Assembly: GCF_004339725.1 (NCBI RefSeq)
Contig: NZ_SMGK01000002.1
Span: 992,001-1,056,000 of the forward strand
Origin: Acidipila rosea
Lineage (GTDB): Bacteria > Acidobacteriota > Terriglobia > Terriglobales > Acidobacteriaceae
DNA length: 64,000 nt
Direction of reading: 5' to 3'
A program made the position numbers and the translations under genes. Under the pieces are notes generated by a model. The model made no database searches, was not told where the DNA came from, and was given only the letters and a program-made list of their open reading frames with translations. This document shows positions 18,429 through 28,297 of the stretch, piece after piece (positions within the stretch are counted from its first letter, which is position 1; each line of letters starts with the position of its first letter).

Positions 18429-19292
18429 TTACCGGTGAAGCAGGACGGCCGCCGCCGTGAAGAGAAAAAATACGACCGAGATGACGCCATTCATCGTGAA
18501 GAACGCAGCATTGAGCCTACTGAGATCCTTTGGGGAAACGATGAGGTGCTCATAGAGGAGCAGGGCCGCGACCACGATCAGGCCAACATAGGCAACCGTC
18601 CCGAGCGAAAAGAGCCAGACCAGCCAGACCAGCAGAGCAAGCATCACGACGTGCATCAACCGTGCGATCCAGAAGGCAGCGTGGACGCCGATCGCCGCCG
18701 GAACGCTGTTCAGCCCGACGGTGCGGTCATGTTCGGCATCCTGGCAAGCGTAGAGCACATCGAAGCCAGCCACCCAGAAGAGAACCGCGAAGGTAAGCAC
18801 GAGGATGCGTGGGTCAAGTGTTCCGCGGATGGCGATCCATGCAGCCGAGGGAGCCACCCCCAGCGCAAGACCCAGAAACAGGTGAGACCAGCGAGTGATC
18901 CGCTTGGTATAGGAGTAAAGCAGCACGATGGCGAGCGCAAAGGGTGAAAGCCAAAGCGTAAGCCGGTTCAATTGGGCGGTGGCGAGAATAAACAAGGCGG
19001 CGCTCACGATGGTGAAGCCGCCGACGAAGGTGCGGGACAGATGACCTGCCGGAAGCGCCCGCATGGCCGTGCGCGGATTCGCAGCGTCCAAATCGGCATC
19101 AGCCCATCGGTTGAAGGCCATCGCCGCCGAACGCGCCGTAACCATGCAGACAATGATCCAGAGAAGCTGCGCAGGCCGCGGCCAGCCCTCAGCGGCCAGC
19201 ACTGCTCCAGTGAGTGCAAATGGGAGCGCGAAGATTGAGTGCTCCCATTTGATCATCTCCAGGGTGATGCCAATACTGCGAAAAAGAGCCAT
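18429..19292 (-). CDS. UbiA-family polyprenyltransferase (4-hydroxybenzoate/MqnP-like)
   Basis: The 287-residue integral membrane protein has eight or nine hydrophobic segments and both aspartate-rich motifs of the UbiA superfamily: NRWADADLDAANPRTAMRALPAG near residue 60 (first, Mg-prenyl-diphosphate site) and DVLYACQDAEHDRTVG near 180 (second). The start IKWEHSIFALPFALTGAVLAAEG is typical of the UbiA/MqnP subgroup that prenylates an aromatic acid in ubiquinone or futalosine-type menaquinone synthesis. Acidobacteria generally use menaquinone, so an MqnP-like role is inferred; no other quinone-synthesis genes are nearby to confirm it. It starts 22 bp after the BON gene and is probably cotranscribed. 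Confidence 0.88.
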   Translation of the reverse strand: MALFRSIGITLEMIKWEHSIFALPFALTGAVLAAEGWPRPAQLLWIIVCMVTARSAAMAFNRWADADLDAANPRTAMRALPAGHLSRTFVGGFTIVSAALFILATAQLNRLTLWLSPFALAIVLLYSYTKRITRWSHLFLGLALGVAPSAAWIAIRGTLDPRILVLTFAVLFWVAGFDVLYACQDAEHDRTVGLNSVPAAIGVHAAFWIARLMHVVMLALLVWLVWLFSLGTVAYVGLIVVAALLLYEHLIVSPKDLSRLNAAFFTMNGVISVVFFLFTAAAVLLHR

Positions 19293-19314
19293 GCCTCCAG
19301 TTTAACGGGTAGTG

Positions 19315-20109
19315 CTACTTCGGTTTGTTAGAAGACCCCGCTACCTGGAGGTTATTGGTCACGTGAAATACCCCCGGAACCTGGTTGGCGCGGATGCCTG
19401 CGGCATCCTTATCCGCCTGCGAATCTACAACGCCGTAAAGGGTGACGTTGCCGTTCTGCACGGAGATGCGGATGGGCTTGCCCGGATCGATCGCGTATTT
19501 GTTCAGCATCCCGAAACCGTAGATGGAGCGGAAGGTTGCAATGCGGATTCGGTCATCCATGGGCGAAACAGGATCGACGGCAATGTTGTTGACCACGTCC
19601 TGAACACCCGGCGTATTAGCAGCCACTGCAGCAGCAGAGTCTGCATCTACTGGACCCCATGCCGTACCGCCGAGGGTCACAACGCCGTTCTGTACCGAAA
19701 CAGAGATCGCGTTAAAGGCTGTCGTCCCGTATCCGACGCGGTCATACTCAATCGCCCTGACCAGCTTCTGCTGGAGTTGCTGATCGTTCATCTCTCCGCG
19801 GGGGACCTCAATCTCGTTGCGCACCGCGACAACGCCCTTGACCCGCTTTACCTTTTTCTCCGCCTGATCCTTGTCATCGAAGACTTTCACAGAGCCGGTG
19901 AGAGTGGCGATGCCATCGCTCACGCTCGACTGAACATTCTTGAATCGAGAGTTGCCGAGGGCCTTCTTGATTCCGGCTTCCATTTTGCTGGAGGCATCGG
20001 TTGCCTGCTGCGCGGAAGCGGTGAAGTGTCGGCCGAGCAGGATGGACGGCGTACCGGCCATCATGAAACCGGCTAAGGCTGAGACAAGCAACCTGTTCAG
20101 TCTGGTCAT
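19315..20109 (-). CDS. Periplasmic protein with three BON domains
   Basis: From the ATG at 20109 the product is 264 residues: a signal peptide (RLNRLLVSALAGFMMAGTPSILLGRHFTASAQ), then three BON repeats. Each shows the IxVxxGxVTLxG pattern: SSVSDGIATLTGSVK, ISVSVQNGVVTLGGTAWG and IRISVQNGNVTLYGVV, each followed by a helix and a G-V--V-N strand. BON domains, as in OsmY, bind membranes or help stabilise the envelope under osmotic stress. The start at 20109 is preferred over an in-frame ATG at 20136 because AAGGAG lies nine nt upstream and the signal peptide then has a normal length. It lies 78 bp downstream of tamB on the same strand. Confidence 0.88.
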   Translation of the reverse strand: MTRLNRLLVSALAGFMMAGTPSILLGRHFTASAQQATDASSKMEAGIKKALGNSRFKNVQSSVSDGIATLTGSVKVFDDKDQAEKKVKRVKGVVAVRNEIEVPRGEMNDQQLQQKLVRAIEYDRVGYGTTAFNAISVSVQNGVVTLGGTAWGPVDADSAAAVAANTPGVQDVVNNIAVDPVSPMDDRIRIATFRSIYGFGMLNKYAIDPGKPIRISVQNGNVTLYGVVDSQADKDAAGIRANQVPGVFHVTNNLQVAGSSNKPK

Positions 20110-20187
20110 GAGATTTTTCTCCTTGCAAAGCCACAATCTGAAACACCCAAAGATACCGCACCTGAAAGATCTTTAGCGAGAACGTTT

Positions 20188-23100
20188 TTAGTGATAACGA
20201 CGATGCAGCTTGAAGATCAGGCTGAAGACGCCTACTTCGTCGCGCACAGCGACGATAGAGAAACTAGGCGTCACCTGTACTTCGCCCTGGATCAACTGCT
20301 CCTGCGTTGAGTTGACATTGGTTGCATAGGTTAGGGTTGCATTCTTTGAGACCTGCTGCTGCACGGTGATGCGCGCGGTTGCCGTGCCAAGGCCGCTGAT
20401 GAACGTGGGATCAATCTTGACACTGCCGCCGCCGAAGAGCTTCTGAATGCGGCTGCTCAACGTCGCGTTGATGGCGCCGCCCAGCAGCGCGTCCGCAGTG
20501 GAGTTGACGCCCGCCTGCTGCTGCGCCTGAGAGTAGATCTGCTGCTCCTGCTGGGTGCGGCCCATTGCCAGCAGAGAGAAGATGTCCTGCTCGGAAAGCG
20601 GCGGCTCGGAGCGGAACGTCGGCGACAGCTTGCTGGTGGTTCCATGCAGGCCGATGGTGATTTCGTAATCCTCGACATGGGTTGTCGCATCGAGATCGAT
20701 CACCGGTTCAATCCGCACCGGATTCGTGAAGTAGATATCACCGTGCTGCAGCTGATACTTGGTGCCGGCGAAGGTGGCGCTGCCCTCAGTGACGGAGATG
20801 CGGCCGAGGATCGAAGGCTGCGCCACGCTGCCTCGCACATGCAGATCGACATCGCCCGCCAGGTGTGCGAGCGAGTTCTGAAAGTCGAGTTCCGGCGAGG
20901 AGGTGACGTGGACGTCAAGCCTTACCCGGTTAGAGAAAGCTGAGGGATTGGGCGGCGGAGCGATGCCGTTCGATCCGGAGGCCAGGCTCGCAAAGTCAAG
21001 ATTGGGGCTGATGACAAAGCGCGTCAGTTCGACATTCCCGCTCAGCAGCATGTTTTCCGACGTTCCCTGCAGCCGCAGCTTGGTATCAACCATGGAGCTG
21101 ATGCCAGCCGGATAACGGATGCGAATCTCATGGCCGGTTGCGGTAAGGTCGCCGAAGATGCCCTGCTGATAAGTAATGAAGCCTGCGATCGTGACGAGGC
21201 CGCCGCCGGTTTTGCCAGTGAGCGTCTTCACCTGCAGACGGTCCTGGTCAAACTCCAGGGTTCCGTTCAGCTTGCTGATGCCGTTCGGAAAGGTGTTGAG
21301 GGCGAAGTTGACATCTTTGAAGTTGACCTGACCGGTGAGGAACGGTCTCACAGTCGTGCCATTGGCTCGCACATGGAAGTCAATATGCCCCGAGGAAGTC
21401 ACGTTGCTGTTAATGGTCTGCGCGAGCTTGACATTGAGCGAGCCATCGCCTTGAGCCGAAAGCCGATGCATCTTGTCGAAGAGGCCGATCCGGCCCTGCG
21501 CCCGCAGGTCAGTGTCGTCGCCGGACACATGCAACGGATCAAGGCTCAGCACGCCATTGTTCAACACGGCATGCAACGCGCCGTCTGTCTTCAGGGTCAC
21601 GCCGGAGAGCACGACCGCAATCGGGCTGACCTGAATCTCTCCATTCATCTGGCGCGGCTGCCGCAGGGGTCCATTGATGTCGATCGTGCCCTTCAGTGGA
21701 GAAGGGGAAGTAATTCCGCTGACATTGAATGCACGGAGGAACGGCTCAGGATTCAGCTCCGTCATCACCAGCCGCGCCTGCGCCTGATTTTCTCCATCGA
21801 GCGATGCCTGCCCGCTCAGCTGCAGATGAGCGGCATCGAGATTCGCATTCATGGTGAGCAGCACCTGCCTGCCCTGCGTGTGAGCCTCTGCGTCCACATT
21901 GCCCCTGGCGGCGCCTGCTATGACCAGCCTGGTCAGATGCGCCTCGGCACGGAGCTGGGGCGCGGCGGGGGTGCCCGATCCCTGGACGTTAAAGCTAAGC
22001 GCGCCTTCTACGGGATAACGCAGATTCTTCAGCCGGTTGAACTGGACCAGTTCAAAGCCCTTCCCTTGCGCGGAGAAGCGGAACTGTTTCGAGGTGAGGT
22101 TGTAATCGCCCGCACCGGTCACCTGCCCGCTGTTCTGCCGCAACAGCAGATTGGTTACGCCGACTTCGTGTCCTGCAACGTTCAGGTTTGCAGTGAGGCT
22201 GTGGTAGGGCTCACCGTATGCCTCGCCGCCTTTCACGTTCAGCTGGCCGCCTCCCTGCAGGCTGTCGAGCGCACCGCTCAGCCGTGCTTCGAGGTTCAGG
22301 GTGCCGGTAACAGGAATAGCCCTCCCGGTCAGCGCAAAGAGATCCGTCAGGCTTGCGTGATCGATATTCGCAGTGGCATTGAGGACCGAGTGACGGTCAA
22401 AGCTGGTGCTCTTTGGACTGATCCTGTGCGCGCGCAACACACCTGCGGCATGCAGCTCTGCCTTGCCCTGCAGAACGGTGATGCGGCTGATCGTGAGCAG
22501 CTCCGGCGTGTAGGCGGCCTGCGCGTCAATGCTGTCGATATGGACCGGCTGCAGCGAAGTTGCAGTCTCAGCACCCGCCGCCGATGCGATTTCATTCGTC
22601 AGCACATCGAAGTTATCCACCGTGAGATGGCCGCGCGCCTCGGGCGCAATCAGGCTGCCTGTCGCCACACCATCGAACTGCGCAGCTCCGTGCATATCAA
22701 TCGGGATGGCGCGCTTCCGCGAACCGCCGAGAGCGGCGAACACATCGTCGAACTCGGCCAGGTTCGTCGTCCGCAGATGTGCCTGGAGCGTAGACTGCCG
22801 ATCCAACGGGTAGACCCCAAGCGCGCCATTCACGTTGAGGGTCATGCCAGGAGTGTGTGCCTCAAGGTGGCGCACATCAACCATGCCATTTCGTTGCGAA
22901 TAGGTTGCGTCTACCGCACCGGAGAGCGGCACCTCGCCGCGATACGCACGGCCATCGGGCGCCATGGTCACCTTGGCGTCCGTGGTCAGGCTGTTCAGAT
23001 CGCCTACCCATTGTGCGTTCGCCGTACCGGTCGCGGCGGTGTCAAAACCAATCCGCTGGAATTGCGCAGGCGCAACAATTGCGAGAATCGTATCGAGCGG

Positions 23101-24258
23101 AAGGTCTTTGACATTGAGCCGAATGCTGCCACGTTGCGGCGGCGCGGCCGTGGACTGCTTCCAGTTGGTAACCTTGATGGCTCCATTCAATGCCCCGCCA
23201 TGTCCGAAGTCCACCTGCAGCCCATCCAGCAGAATTACGCCGGGAGTGAGATGCAGCGCACTGCGAGCATTGATGCCGGAGAAGTGAATGATGTCCGTCC
23301 GGTAGGTAGCGCCCTCCGCGGCGAACGTACCATTCACATTCATATTGGCGCGCACACCACGACCCTCCAGATCGAGCTGCACCGTTCCTGCCTCCAACCC
23401 ATTCACATCGGCCAGGGCATTCGCCTCGCGCAGATCAACAGCGCCCTTCGCCCTGAACTTCCACGAAGGGTTGTTGAAGTCCTTCACTGTCGCGCTTGCA
23501 TCCAGCCGCGACTTGCCGCTGGTGAACCTGAGCGAGGTCAGTTCGAGTGAATTCCTGCCTGCATCGGCAGAGAGCACGAGCTGAGAATGCACCGGCACGC
23601 GGCTTCCGCGCTGCGCCGAAATGTCAGAGGCATTCACCTGGGCGAGATAATGCCCCTGCGGCGCAGAATAGGTAACTGTTGCAGTTACATTATTGGCGGC
23701 TACGTTGAACGGGATCGCGCGCTGGTTGAGCAGCAGTATTCCATTGTTGACGGCAGTGCGCTTGATGGCGAGGTCGAAAATCGTATCCTTTAGCGGTTTG
23801 CTGCTTGTGGCAATCTTCGGCTGAGGCTGATTGGTAGAGCCGTCCGGATAGATGATCAGGTGAATAACCGGACGGTCTGCCTCCAGGTATTCAACGTCGA
23901 TCTTCGGCCGCAGGAAAGACAGGATCTTTGCGCGCACTAAGAGGCGATCAAGATGGGCGTAGGGAACTTCGCCACTGGCTTCAAGACCATGAATGGTGAG
24001 GTTATCGGCCTCAACCTGCAGATGCAGCAACTGCCAGTGAAATGCGCCGAGCTCGACCCGTCCGCCAGTGGACTGCTCAAGCGTCGCGATGAGGTAGCGC
24101 CGCACATGGTTGGCGAAGCTTGCCGTGGTCGCGTACCAGAAGAGTGCGCCTCCGATGGCGATCACCGCCAGAAGCATTCCCAGCGCAACATGCCACAGAT
24201 GCCGCAAGCGCGGGCCGCGGGGGACGTGCGCTTCGAGTTCATCGAGCAGCTTGCTCAT
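20188..24258 (-). CDS. tamB: Translocation and assembly module protein TamB
   Basis: The 1356-residue protein has an N-terminal membrane anchor (HLWHVALGMLLAVIAIGGALFWYA, about residues 21-44), a very long repetitive beta-rich middle typical of bridge-like AsmA/TamB proteins, and a C-terminal DUF490 domain with SEQDIFSLLAMGRT, ADALLGGAINATLSSRIQKLFGG, ARITVQQQVSKNATLTYATNVNSTQEQLIQGEVQV and SIVAVRDEVGVFSLIFKLHRRYH. TamB-type proteins span the periplasm and carry phospholipids to, or assist protein insertion into, the outer membrane with an Omp85 partner. Its ATG overlaps the stop of the SurA-like gene (ATGA), and an Omp85 gene lies just before that, giving the partner in the same operon. Confidence 0.93.
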   Translation of the reverse strand: MSKLLDELEAHVPRGPRLRHLWHVALGMLLAVIAIGGALFWYATTASFANHVRRYLIATLEQSTGGRVELGAFHWQLLHLQVEADNLTIHGLEASGEVPYAHLDRLLVRAKILSFLRPKIDVEYLEADRPVIHLIIYPDGSTNQPQPKIATSSKPLKDTIFDLAIKRTAVNNGILLLNQRAIPFNVAANNVTATVTYSAPQGHYLAQVNASDISAQRGSRVPVHSQLVLSADAGRNSLELTSLRFTSGKSRLDASATVKDFNNPSWKFRAKGAVDLREANALADVNGLEAGTVQLDLEGRGVRANMNVNGTFAAEGATYRTDIIHFSGINARSALHLTPGVILLDGLQVDFGHGGALNGAIKVTNWKQSTAAPPQRGSIRLNVKDLPLDTILAIVAPAQFQRIGFDTAATGTANAQWVGDLNSLTTDAKVTMAPDGRAYRGEVPLSGAVDATYSQRNGMVDVRHLEAHTPGMTLNVNGALGVYPLDRQSTLQAHLRTTNLAEFDDVFAALGGSRKRAIPIDMHGAAQFDGVATGSLIAPEARGHLTVDNFDVLTNEIASAAGAETATSLQPVHIDSIDAQAAYTPELLTISRITVLQGKAELHAAGVLRAHRISPKSTSFDRHSVLNATANIDHASLTDLFALTGRAIPVTGTLNLEARLSGALDSLQGGGQLNVKGGEAYGEPYHSLTANLNVAGHEVGVTNLLLRQNSGQVTGAGDYNLTSKQFRFSAQGKGFELVQFNRLKNLRYPVEGALSFNVQGSGTPAAPQLRAEAHLTRLVIAGAARGNVDAEAHTQGRQVLLTMNANLDAAHLQLSGQASLDGENQAQARLVMTELNPEPFLRAFNVSGITSPSPLKGTIDINGPLRQPRQMNGEIQVSPIAVVLSGVTLKTDGALHAVLNNGVLSLDPLHVSGDDTDLRAQGRIGLFDKMHRLSAQGDGSLNVKLAQTINSNVTSSGHIDFHVRANGTTVRPFLTGQVNFKDVNFALNTFPNGISKLNGTLEFDQDRLQVKTLTGKTGGGLVTIAGFITYQQGIFGDLTATGHEIRIRYPAGISSMVDTKLRLQGTSENMLLSGNVELTRFVISPNLDFASLASGSNGIAPPPNPSAFSNRVRLDVHVTSSPELDFQNSLAHLAGDVDLHVRGSVAQPSILGRISVTEGSATFAGTKYQLQHGDIYFTNPVRIEPVIDLDATTHVEDYEITIGLHGTTSKLSPTFRSEPPLSEQDIFSLLAMGRTQQEQQIYSQAQQQAGVNSTADALLGGAINATLSSRIQKLFGGGSVKIDPTFISGLGTATARITVQQQVSKNATLTYATNVNSTQEQLIQGEVQVTPSFSIVAVRDEVGVFSLIFKLHRRYH

Positions 24259-25013
24259 GCGCCTCCTCCGTTGCCATTGCTGCTATTGTCAGGATCGCCC
24301 GAGCTTTGCCCGTAAATAGGATTGAGGATCTGGACACTGCCCTGATCGCGCAGGCTCTGCAACCAATCCCGCAGCAACAGATTGACCTTCTCCTGGAGCA
24401 GCACTTCGCGAATGCGCGGCGCAAGAGACGCAACCGGCGGGGCCTGTTCATGAACCTTCTGAAACTCCGGCACGAGCGTCTTCTGGTAGTAGTCGACTAC
24501 TTCGCTGCGATCGATGCGAATGCCCGCACGAAAACGGAGATCGATGTACTGCAGGATGGCCAACCGCTGGCGCCAGTGGGTCTGGACCTCTGCCTCAGTA
24601 AGATGATTCTCAGCAAGAAATGCCTTCCATCCGGCATCGCTGATGCAGCGCTCATGGGCGCAGGCGGGGAGGATTCTTCGCAGCTCCATCAGACTCTTCT
24701 GTACATCCGCGTCGCTCACCGTCACCGGTTGTTGCTGCGCTTTCATCTCCTGCAGGATCAGCACCCTGCTGATGAGCCGCTGGCCTGCGGCAGGCGCGGT
24801 ATTCGGCCCCGGCGGCAGCAACGCAGCAAACCGCATCTCCTCATCCACATCACTCTGCAGCAGCACACTGCCGTTGATGATCGCAATGACGCTGTCAAGC
24901 ACAACGGGCTGTTGACCCTGCGGGGCTGGAGGCGCGGATGGCTGTTGGGCATGCACTGGTGACAGCATGCACCAGCTCAGCGCGAGAAACGCAGTCATGC
25001 GAAGACGACGCAT
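24255..25013 (-). CDS. SurA-like periplasmic chaperone without PPIase domain
   Basis: The 252-residue protein starts with a signal peptide (RRLRMTAFLALSWCMLSPVHAQ), then LDSVIAIINGSVLLQSDVDEEMRFAALL, which is the SurA N-terminal chaperone-domain start (A-V-N-x-I-T-xSDV-). Helical segments follow (LISRVLILQEMKAQQ, LAENHLTEAEVQTHWRQRLAILQYIDLRF, REVLLQEKVNLLLRDWLQSLRDQGSVQIL). No parvulin PPIase motif appears and the length leaves no room for one. It is therefore an outer-membrane-protein chaperone of the SurA N/C-domain kind, inferred. Its ATG overlaps the BamA stop (TGATG) and its stop overlaps the tamB start (ATGA). The last 25 residues are Ser/Asn/Gly-rich. Confidence 0.85.
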   Translation of the reverse strand: MRRLRMTAFLALSWCMLSPVHAQQPSAPPAPQGQQPVVLDSVIAIINGSVLLQSDVDEEMRFAALLPPGPNTAPAAGQRLISRVLILQEMKAQQQPVTVSDADVQKSLMELRRILPACAHERCISDAGWKAFLAENHLTEAEVQTHWRQRLAILQYIDLRFRAGIRIDRSEVVDYYQKTLVPEFQKVHEQAPPVASLAPRIREVLLQEKVNLLLRDWLQSLRDQGSVQILNPIYGQSSGDPDNSSNGNGGGA

Positions 25014-28000
25014 CAGAACGCCTGCCCGATGCTGAAGAAGAAGTTGAAGTGGCTGGCCTGGCCAACATGCGCCGGGCCCGGCTGGCCATTCGGGCCAAGG
25101 TTGTTGTAATCGAGAATAACCGGGAAGATGGGCGGATTCAGGTTATAGCTGAAGTCAACGCGCACGGGACCAATCGGTGTGTGATAGCGCAGCCCGAGGC
25201 CAACTGCGTGCGAGAAATCATTGAAGTCGCAGGTTCCTTTCTGGTCGATGCTGTTGCTCGTGGTTGTCGCCGCCTGATCTGTAGGGCTTAGATTCTTGCA
25301 GGTGTAGCTATGCGGCTGCTTGATGCGAATGGCGCTGCGCCAGATATCTGAACCCTTCGTGAAGACATTCCCCATATCGTGGAAGAAGACGAACCCCAGG
25401 CTGTTTCCGAAGTAAGGCAACGTGGGATTCGGCAGCCGCAGCTCGGTCATATTCACGAGCGCTCCCGCGCCGCCAATGGGGAAACCCGTAATCGAATCGC
25501 GTGGGCCAGCAGCATTGACCGCGAAGCCTCGCAACGATTGCGGACCGCCGCCGTAGAGGCGCTCCGGCAGAGGAATCAGCTGCTCACTGGGCGAACCATA
25601 GGTGCGGATAAAAGCGACGCGGGTGCTGCGTGCAAGCACCCATCGCTTTACACCGAAGGCATAGTAGCTGTTATTCGTCGCATCCAGACGATCGAAGGCT
25701 CGCTGGGCGCTGAACTTCGGATCAGAGAGGAACTCCTGAACCGTGTTGTACGTCCCACCCTCGGCATCGAGCGCAAGAGGACGGCGGGTATCGCGCACCC
25801 ATGTAAAGCCGGGGCCTGCCACGCGCGCTGCCTGCGTCAGTTCCGGAACCAGTTCGGGAGATACCTGCACAGTAGCCGAGTTAACCTTCGTTCTGCGGAA
25901 CTGGTAGTTATAGAGCAGTGTTGTCGGCTTGGTAGGCCGCTGTGTCAGCTGCAGCGTCGACTGCAGGATGGTCGCCGCGTAAGTAGTCACGGCCTGCGCG
26001 TTGGTGTAGCCACCCGAGAGTGAGAGATCGAGCGTCGGGTTATTGAAGATATGGGGATTGGTGAAGATCAACGTCGCCTGTTGCTCCAGTGAGCCATACA
26101 GCGTCTTCATTGAAATGGATCGGTCTGTTCCCCCGAGATTGATCCTCGAGACGTCCAACTCCACCAGTGCGCTCACGCCGAAGTTGCCATTGGGATTGCA
26201 GTTCTGATTAGGGTTGATGCCAAGCTGCACCAGCGTAATAGCGTTGCAGTTCGTGCTTGGATTGCCGGTCTGCGCCTGAAAGCCAGCGCCGTACTCGATA
26301 TCCCAGCGGCGCGCTTCAGTGAACTGCAGCAGGACATTTTTCCGCAGTTCGTCGCCTGCAGGATTCTGCACTGCCGCGTTCACCTCATTGAACAGCGTCA
26401 GGTCATAGAGCTTGCGTTGTGTTTCGAGCAGGGCTGACTGATTCAACGGCTCGCCGGGATGAATCAGAATCCGCTCATCGACCGTGCGCGGCTTGGTATA
26501 GTGCAGTCCCGAGGTGAGCACCTTGCTGATGAAGATCTGGTCTCCCTCTGTGACCCGCATCGTGACGTCGATGAGGTTGGGATTGTGCGCCTCCGGCTTC
26601 TGCGCCACGTTCACCTGCGCCTGCGAGAAGCCCTTGCTCAGGTAGTAAGTCAGCACCGCATCACGATCCCCTGTGATATTCAAGGAGGAGTACGGCTGGC
26701 CGGACTGGGTATTGAGCAGCGGCGTCAGGCTGGCCAGCGGAATCTTCTGAGCGCCTACGATCGTGTATTTGCCGATGCGCTGCTGCACTCCTTCATCGAT
26801 CTGATACTTCACGCGCAGCCGGGCAAGCTTCTTCCCACTGCCTGGCAGATCGTCCGTATCGGTCACCTCTGGAGTGACCTTCACATTGCCGAAGCCGTTC
26901 CCCTCGTAAAGCGCAGTGATGGTGTCCACATCGGCATCCACCAGCGCGGCGCTGTAGATGCCATGGCGGATAAAGAGGCTGGCCGGCTGCACGGCGAGGC
27001 GCGGCTCGATCACATCGGTGCTGAAGTACTTGTTGCCGGCAATGGTCACCGCCTCAACTTCATGCTTGGGGCCGGGAACGACGTTGAAGGTGATCACCGT
27101 ATGCTGAGGATCGATGACGTGCTCCGTATGTGTCACCTTGATATCGAAATAGCCCTGCCGCTGGTAGTAATCCCGGATGCGGTTATTGCCTTCATTCAGC
27201 AGATCTTCGTCCACGGCGCCTTCTTCATAGACAGGCACCAGGTTCTTGATCTTGCCCTTGCTCAGCGACACGCCCTCGACCAGGATTCGCACAAGGGGAC
27301 CCCGCTCTGCCTGGAAGTTGTAATTCACGTGGTTGGCCGGTGGCTCAAACTCCTGCGACTCCAATCGCACGTTTGCCTCAAGGCGATTCTGCTTCTCGTA
27401 TTGCTTTCTGAGGCGTCCCAGTGCGTTGCTCACCGTATTGCGGGTGATCTTTGAGTTGTTCTTCAGCTTGCCTTTCTTGCGAAAAGTTTCCGCCGTCATG
27501 CCACTGTCGCCTCGGACTGTGACTCTGCCCAGGCGCGCCTGCTTCCCCTGCTCGACTACATACCCAAGGCTTACCTGCTGGTGCTCGTTGTCAACCGTCG
27601 TCGCCGTAAAAATTCTGCTTTGGAAGAAGCCATTTGTCTCCAGCGTCTGGCGGATGCGATCCGTTCCCTGGGCGGCCTTTGCATCCGTGTAGGGCTCGCC
27701 CGCATTGAGCCGCGTGGCTCTCTGCAGCAGGCTTGTGAGCCGGTCGCCCTTGATGCCGTCCACGGTGATGCGGCCCAGAAAATATGCAATCTCTCCGGTA
27801 AAGATGATGGTGACCTGGTTGCCCGTCTTGTATCCCTCAACCGCGATGGTCTTATACAGACCGGTTGCATAGAGCCGCCGCAGACTGTTGCGGATCTTTT
27901 CCGGATCAAGTGGCTGGCCTGCCTGCACCGGCAGCAACTGAGGCAGCGGGGCGAGGCGCTCGGCGCTCACGCCTTTGAACTCCACGGCGCGGATCGTGGC

Positions 28001-28297
28001 CCCTCTCCACGCGTCCATGGTGGGAGTCGAGCCCTTCACCGGGATAGGAGTCGTCGCCTTCATGGGCTGAATCCCCGCCTCATTCGGCAACACCGCCGGC
28101 CCCCCAGTAAGGGGCGCTGCTTCTTTATCCTTCGCATTCTTTTTTGGCTTCGGTGCAGCCTTGCTCGATGGCGGATTCAGCTGGGTGTCTCCGGCAGCCT
28201 GTCCCCAAAGAGAAAGCCCTGCCGAACACAGCAGCAAGACGAAAATCTGCGCTATCTTCGCTCTCTGTTTGCCTGTTGACCCGCAAATAAAACCCAA
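25013..28297 (-). CDS. Omp85-family outer membrane assembly protein (BamA/TamA type)
   Basis: The product is about 1094 residues. After a signal peptide (KQRAKIAQIFVLLLCSAGLSLWG) and a Lys/Pro-rich linker come several POTRA repeats (IRAVEFKGVSAERL, GRITVDGIKGDRL, VRILVEGVSLSKGKI, VEAVTIAGNKYFSTDVI, KYTIVGAQKIPLASL, and FISKVLTSGLHYTKP), then a C-terminal 16-strand barrel. Barrel hallmarks are LYGGGPQSLRGF (the lid-loop RGF), FVFFHDMGNVF, VGLGLRYHTPIGPVRVDFSYNLNP and a terminal Phe. The TTG at 28297 is chosen because GAGGA lies five nt upstream and the signal peptide follows; longer starts would run into the divergent ThiF gene. The operon with the SurA-like and TamB genes suggests a TamA-like or combined BamA/TamA partner. 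Confidence 0.92.
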   Translation of the reverse strand: MGFICGSTGKQRAKIAQIFVLLLCSAGLSLWGQAAGDTQLNPPSSKAAPKPKKNAKDKEAAPLTGGPAVLPNEAGIQPMKATTPIPVKGSTPTMDAWRGATIRAVEFKGVSAERLAPLPQLLPVQAGQPLDPEKIRNSLRRLYATGLYKTIAVEGYKTGNQVTIIFTGEIAYFLGRITVDGIKGDRLTSLLQRATRLNAGEPYTDAKAAQGTDRIRQTLETNGFFQSRIFTATTVDNEHQQVSLGYVVEQGKQARLGRVTVRGDSGMTAETFRKKGKLKNNSKITRNTVSNALGRLRKQYEKQNRLEANVRLESQEFEPPANHVNYNFQAERGPLVRILVEGVSLSKGKIKNLVPVYEEGAVDEDLLNEGNNRIRDYYQRQGYFDIKVTHTEHVIDPQHTVITFNVVPGPKHEVEAVTIAGNKYFSTDVIEPRLAVQPASLFIRHGIYSAALVDADVDTITALYEGNGFGNVKVTPEVTDTDDLPGSGKKLARLRVKYQIDEGVQQRIGKYTIVGAQKIPLASLTPLLNTQSGQPYSSLNITGDRDAVLTYYLSKGFSQAQVNVAQKPEAHNPNLIDVTMRVTEGDQIFISKVLTSGLHYTKPRTVDERILIHPGEPLNQSALLETQRKLYDLTLFNEVNAAVQNPAGDELRKNVLLQFTEARRWDIEYGAGFQAQTGNPSTNCNAITLVQLGINPNQNCNPNGNFGVSALVELDVSRINLGGTDRSISMKTLYGSLEQQATLIFTNPHIFNNPTLDLSLSGGYTNAQAVTTYAATILQSTLQLTQRPTKPTTLLYNYQFRRTKVNSATVQVSPELVPELTQAARVAGPGFTWVRDTRRPLALDAEGGTYNTVQEFLSDPKFSAQRAFDRLDATNNSYYAFGVKRWVLARSTRVAFIRTYGSPSEQLIPLPERLYGGGPQSLRGFAVNAAGPRDSITGFPIGGAGALVNMTELRLPNPTLPYFGNSLGFVFFHDMGNVFTKGSDIWRSAIRIKQPHSYTCKNLSPTDQAATTTSNSIDQKGTCDFNDFSHAVGLGLRYHTPIGPVRVDFSYNLNPPIFPVILDYNNLGPNGQPGPAHVGQASHFNFFFSIGQAF

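Noticed and set aside
21130-23550. 806-residue open frame opposite tamB
   Set aside because: Antisense shadow; the TamB reading frame has clear family features on the minus strand.
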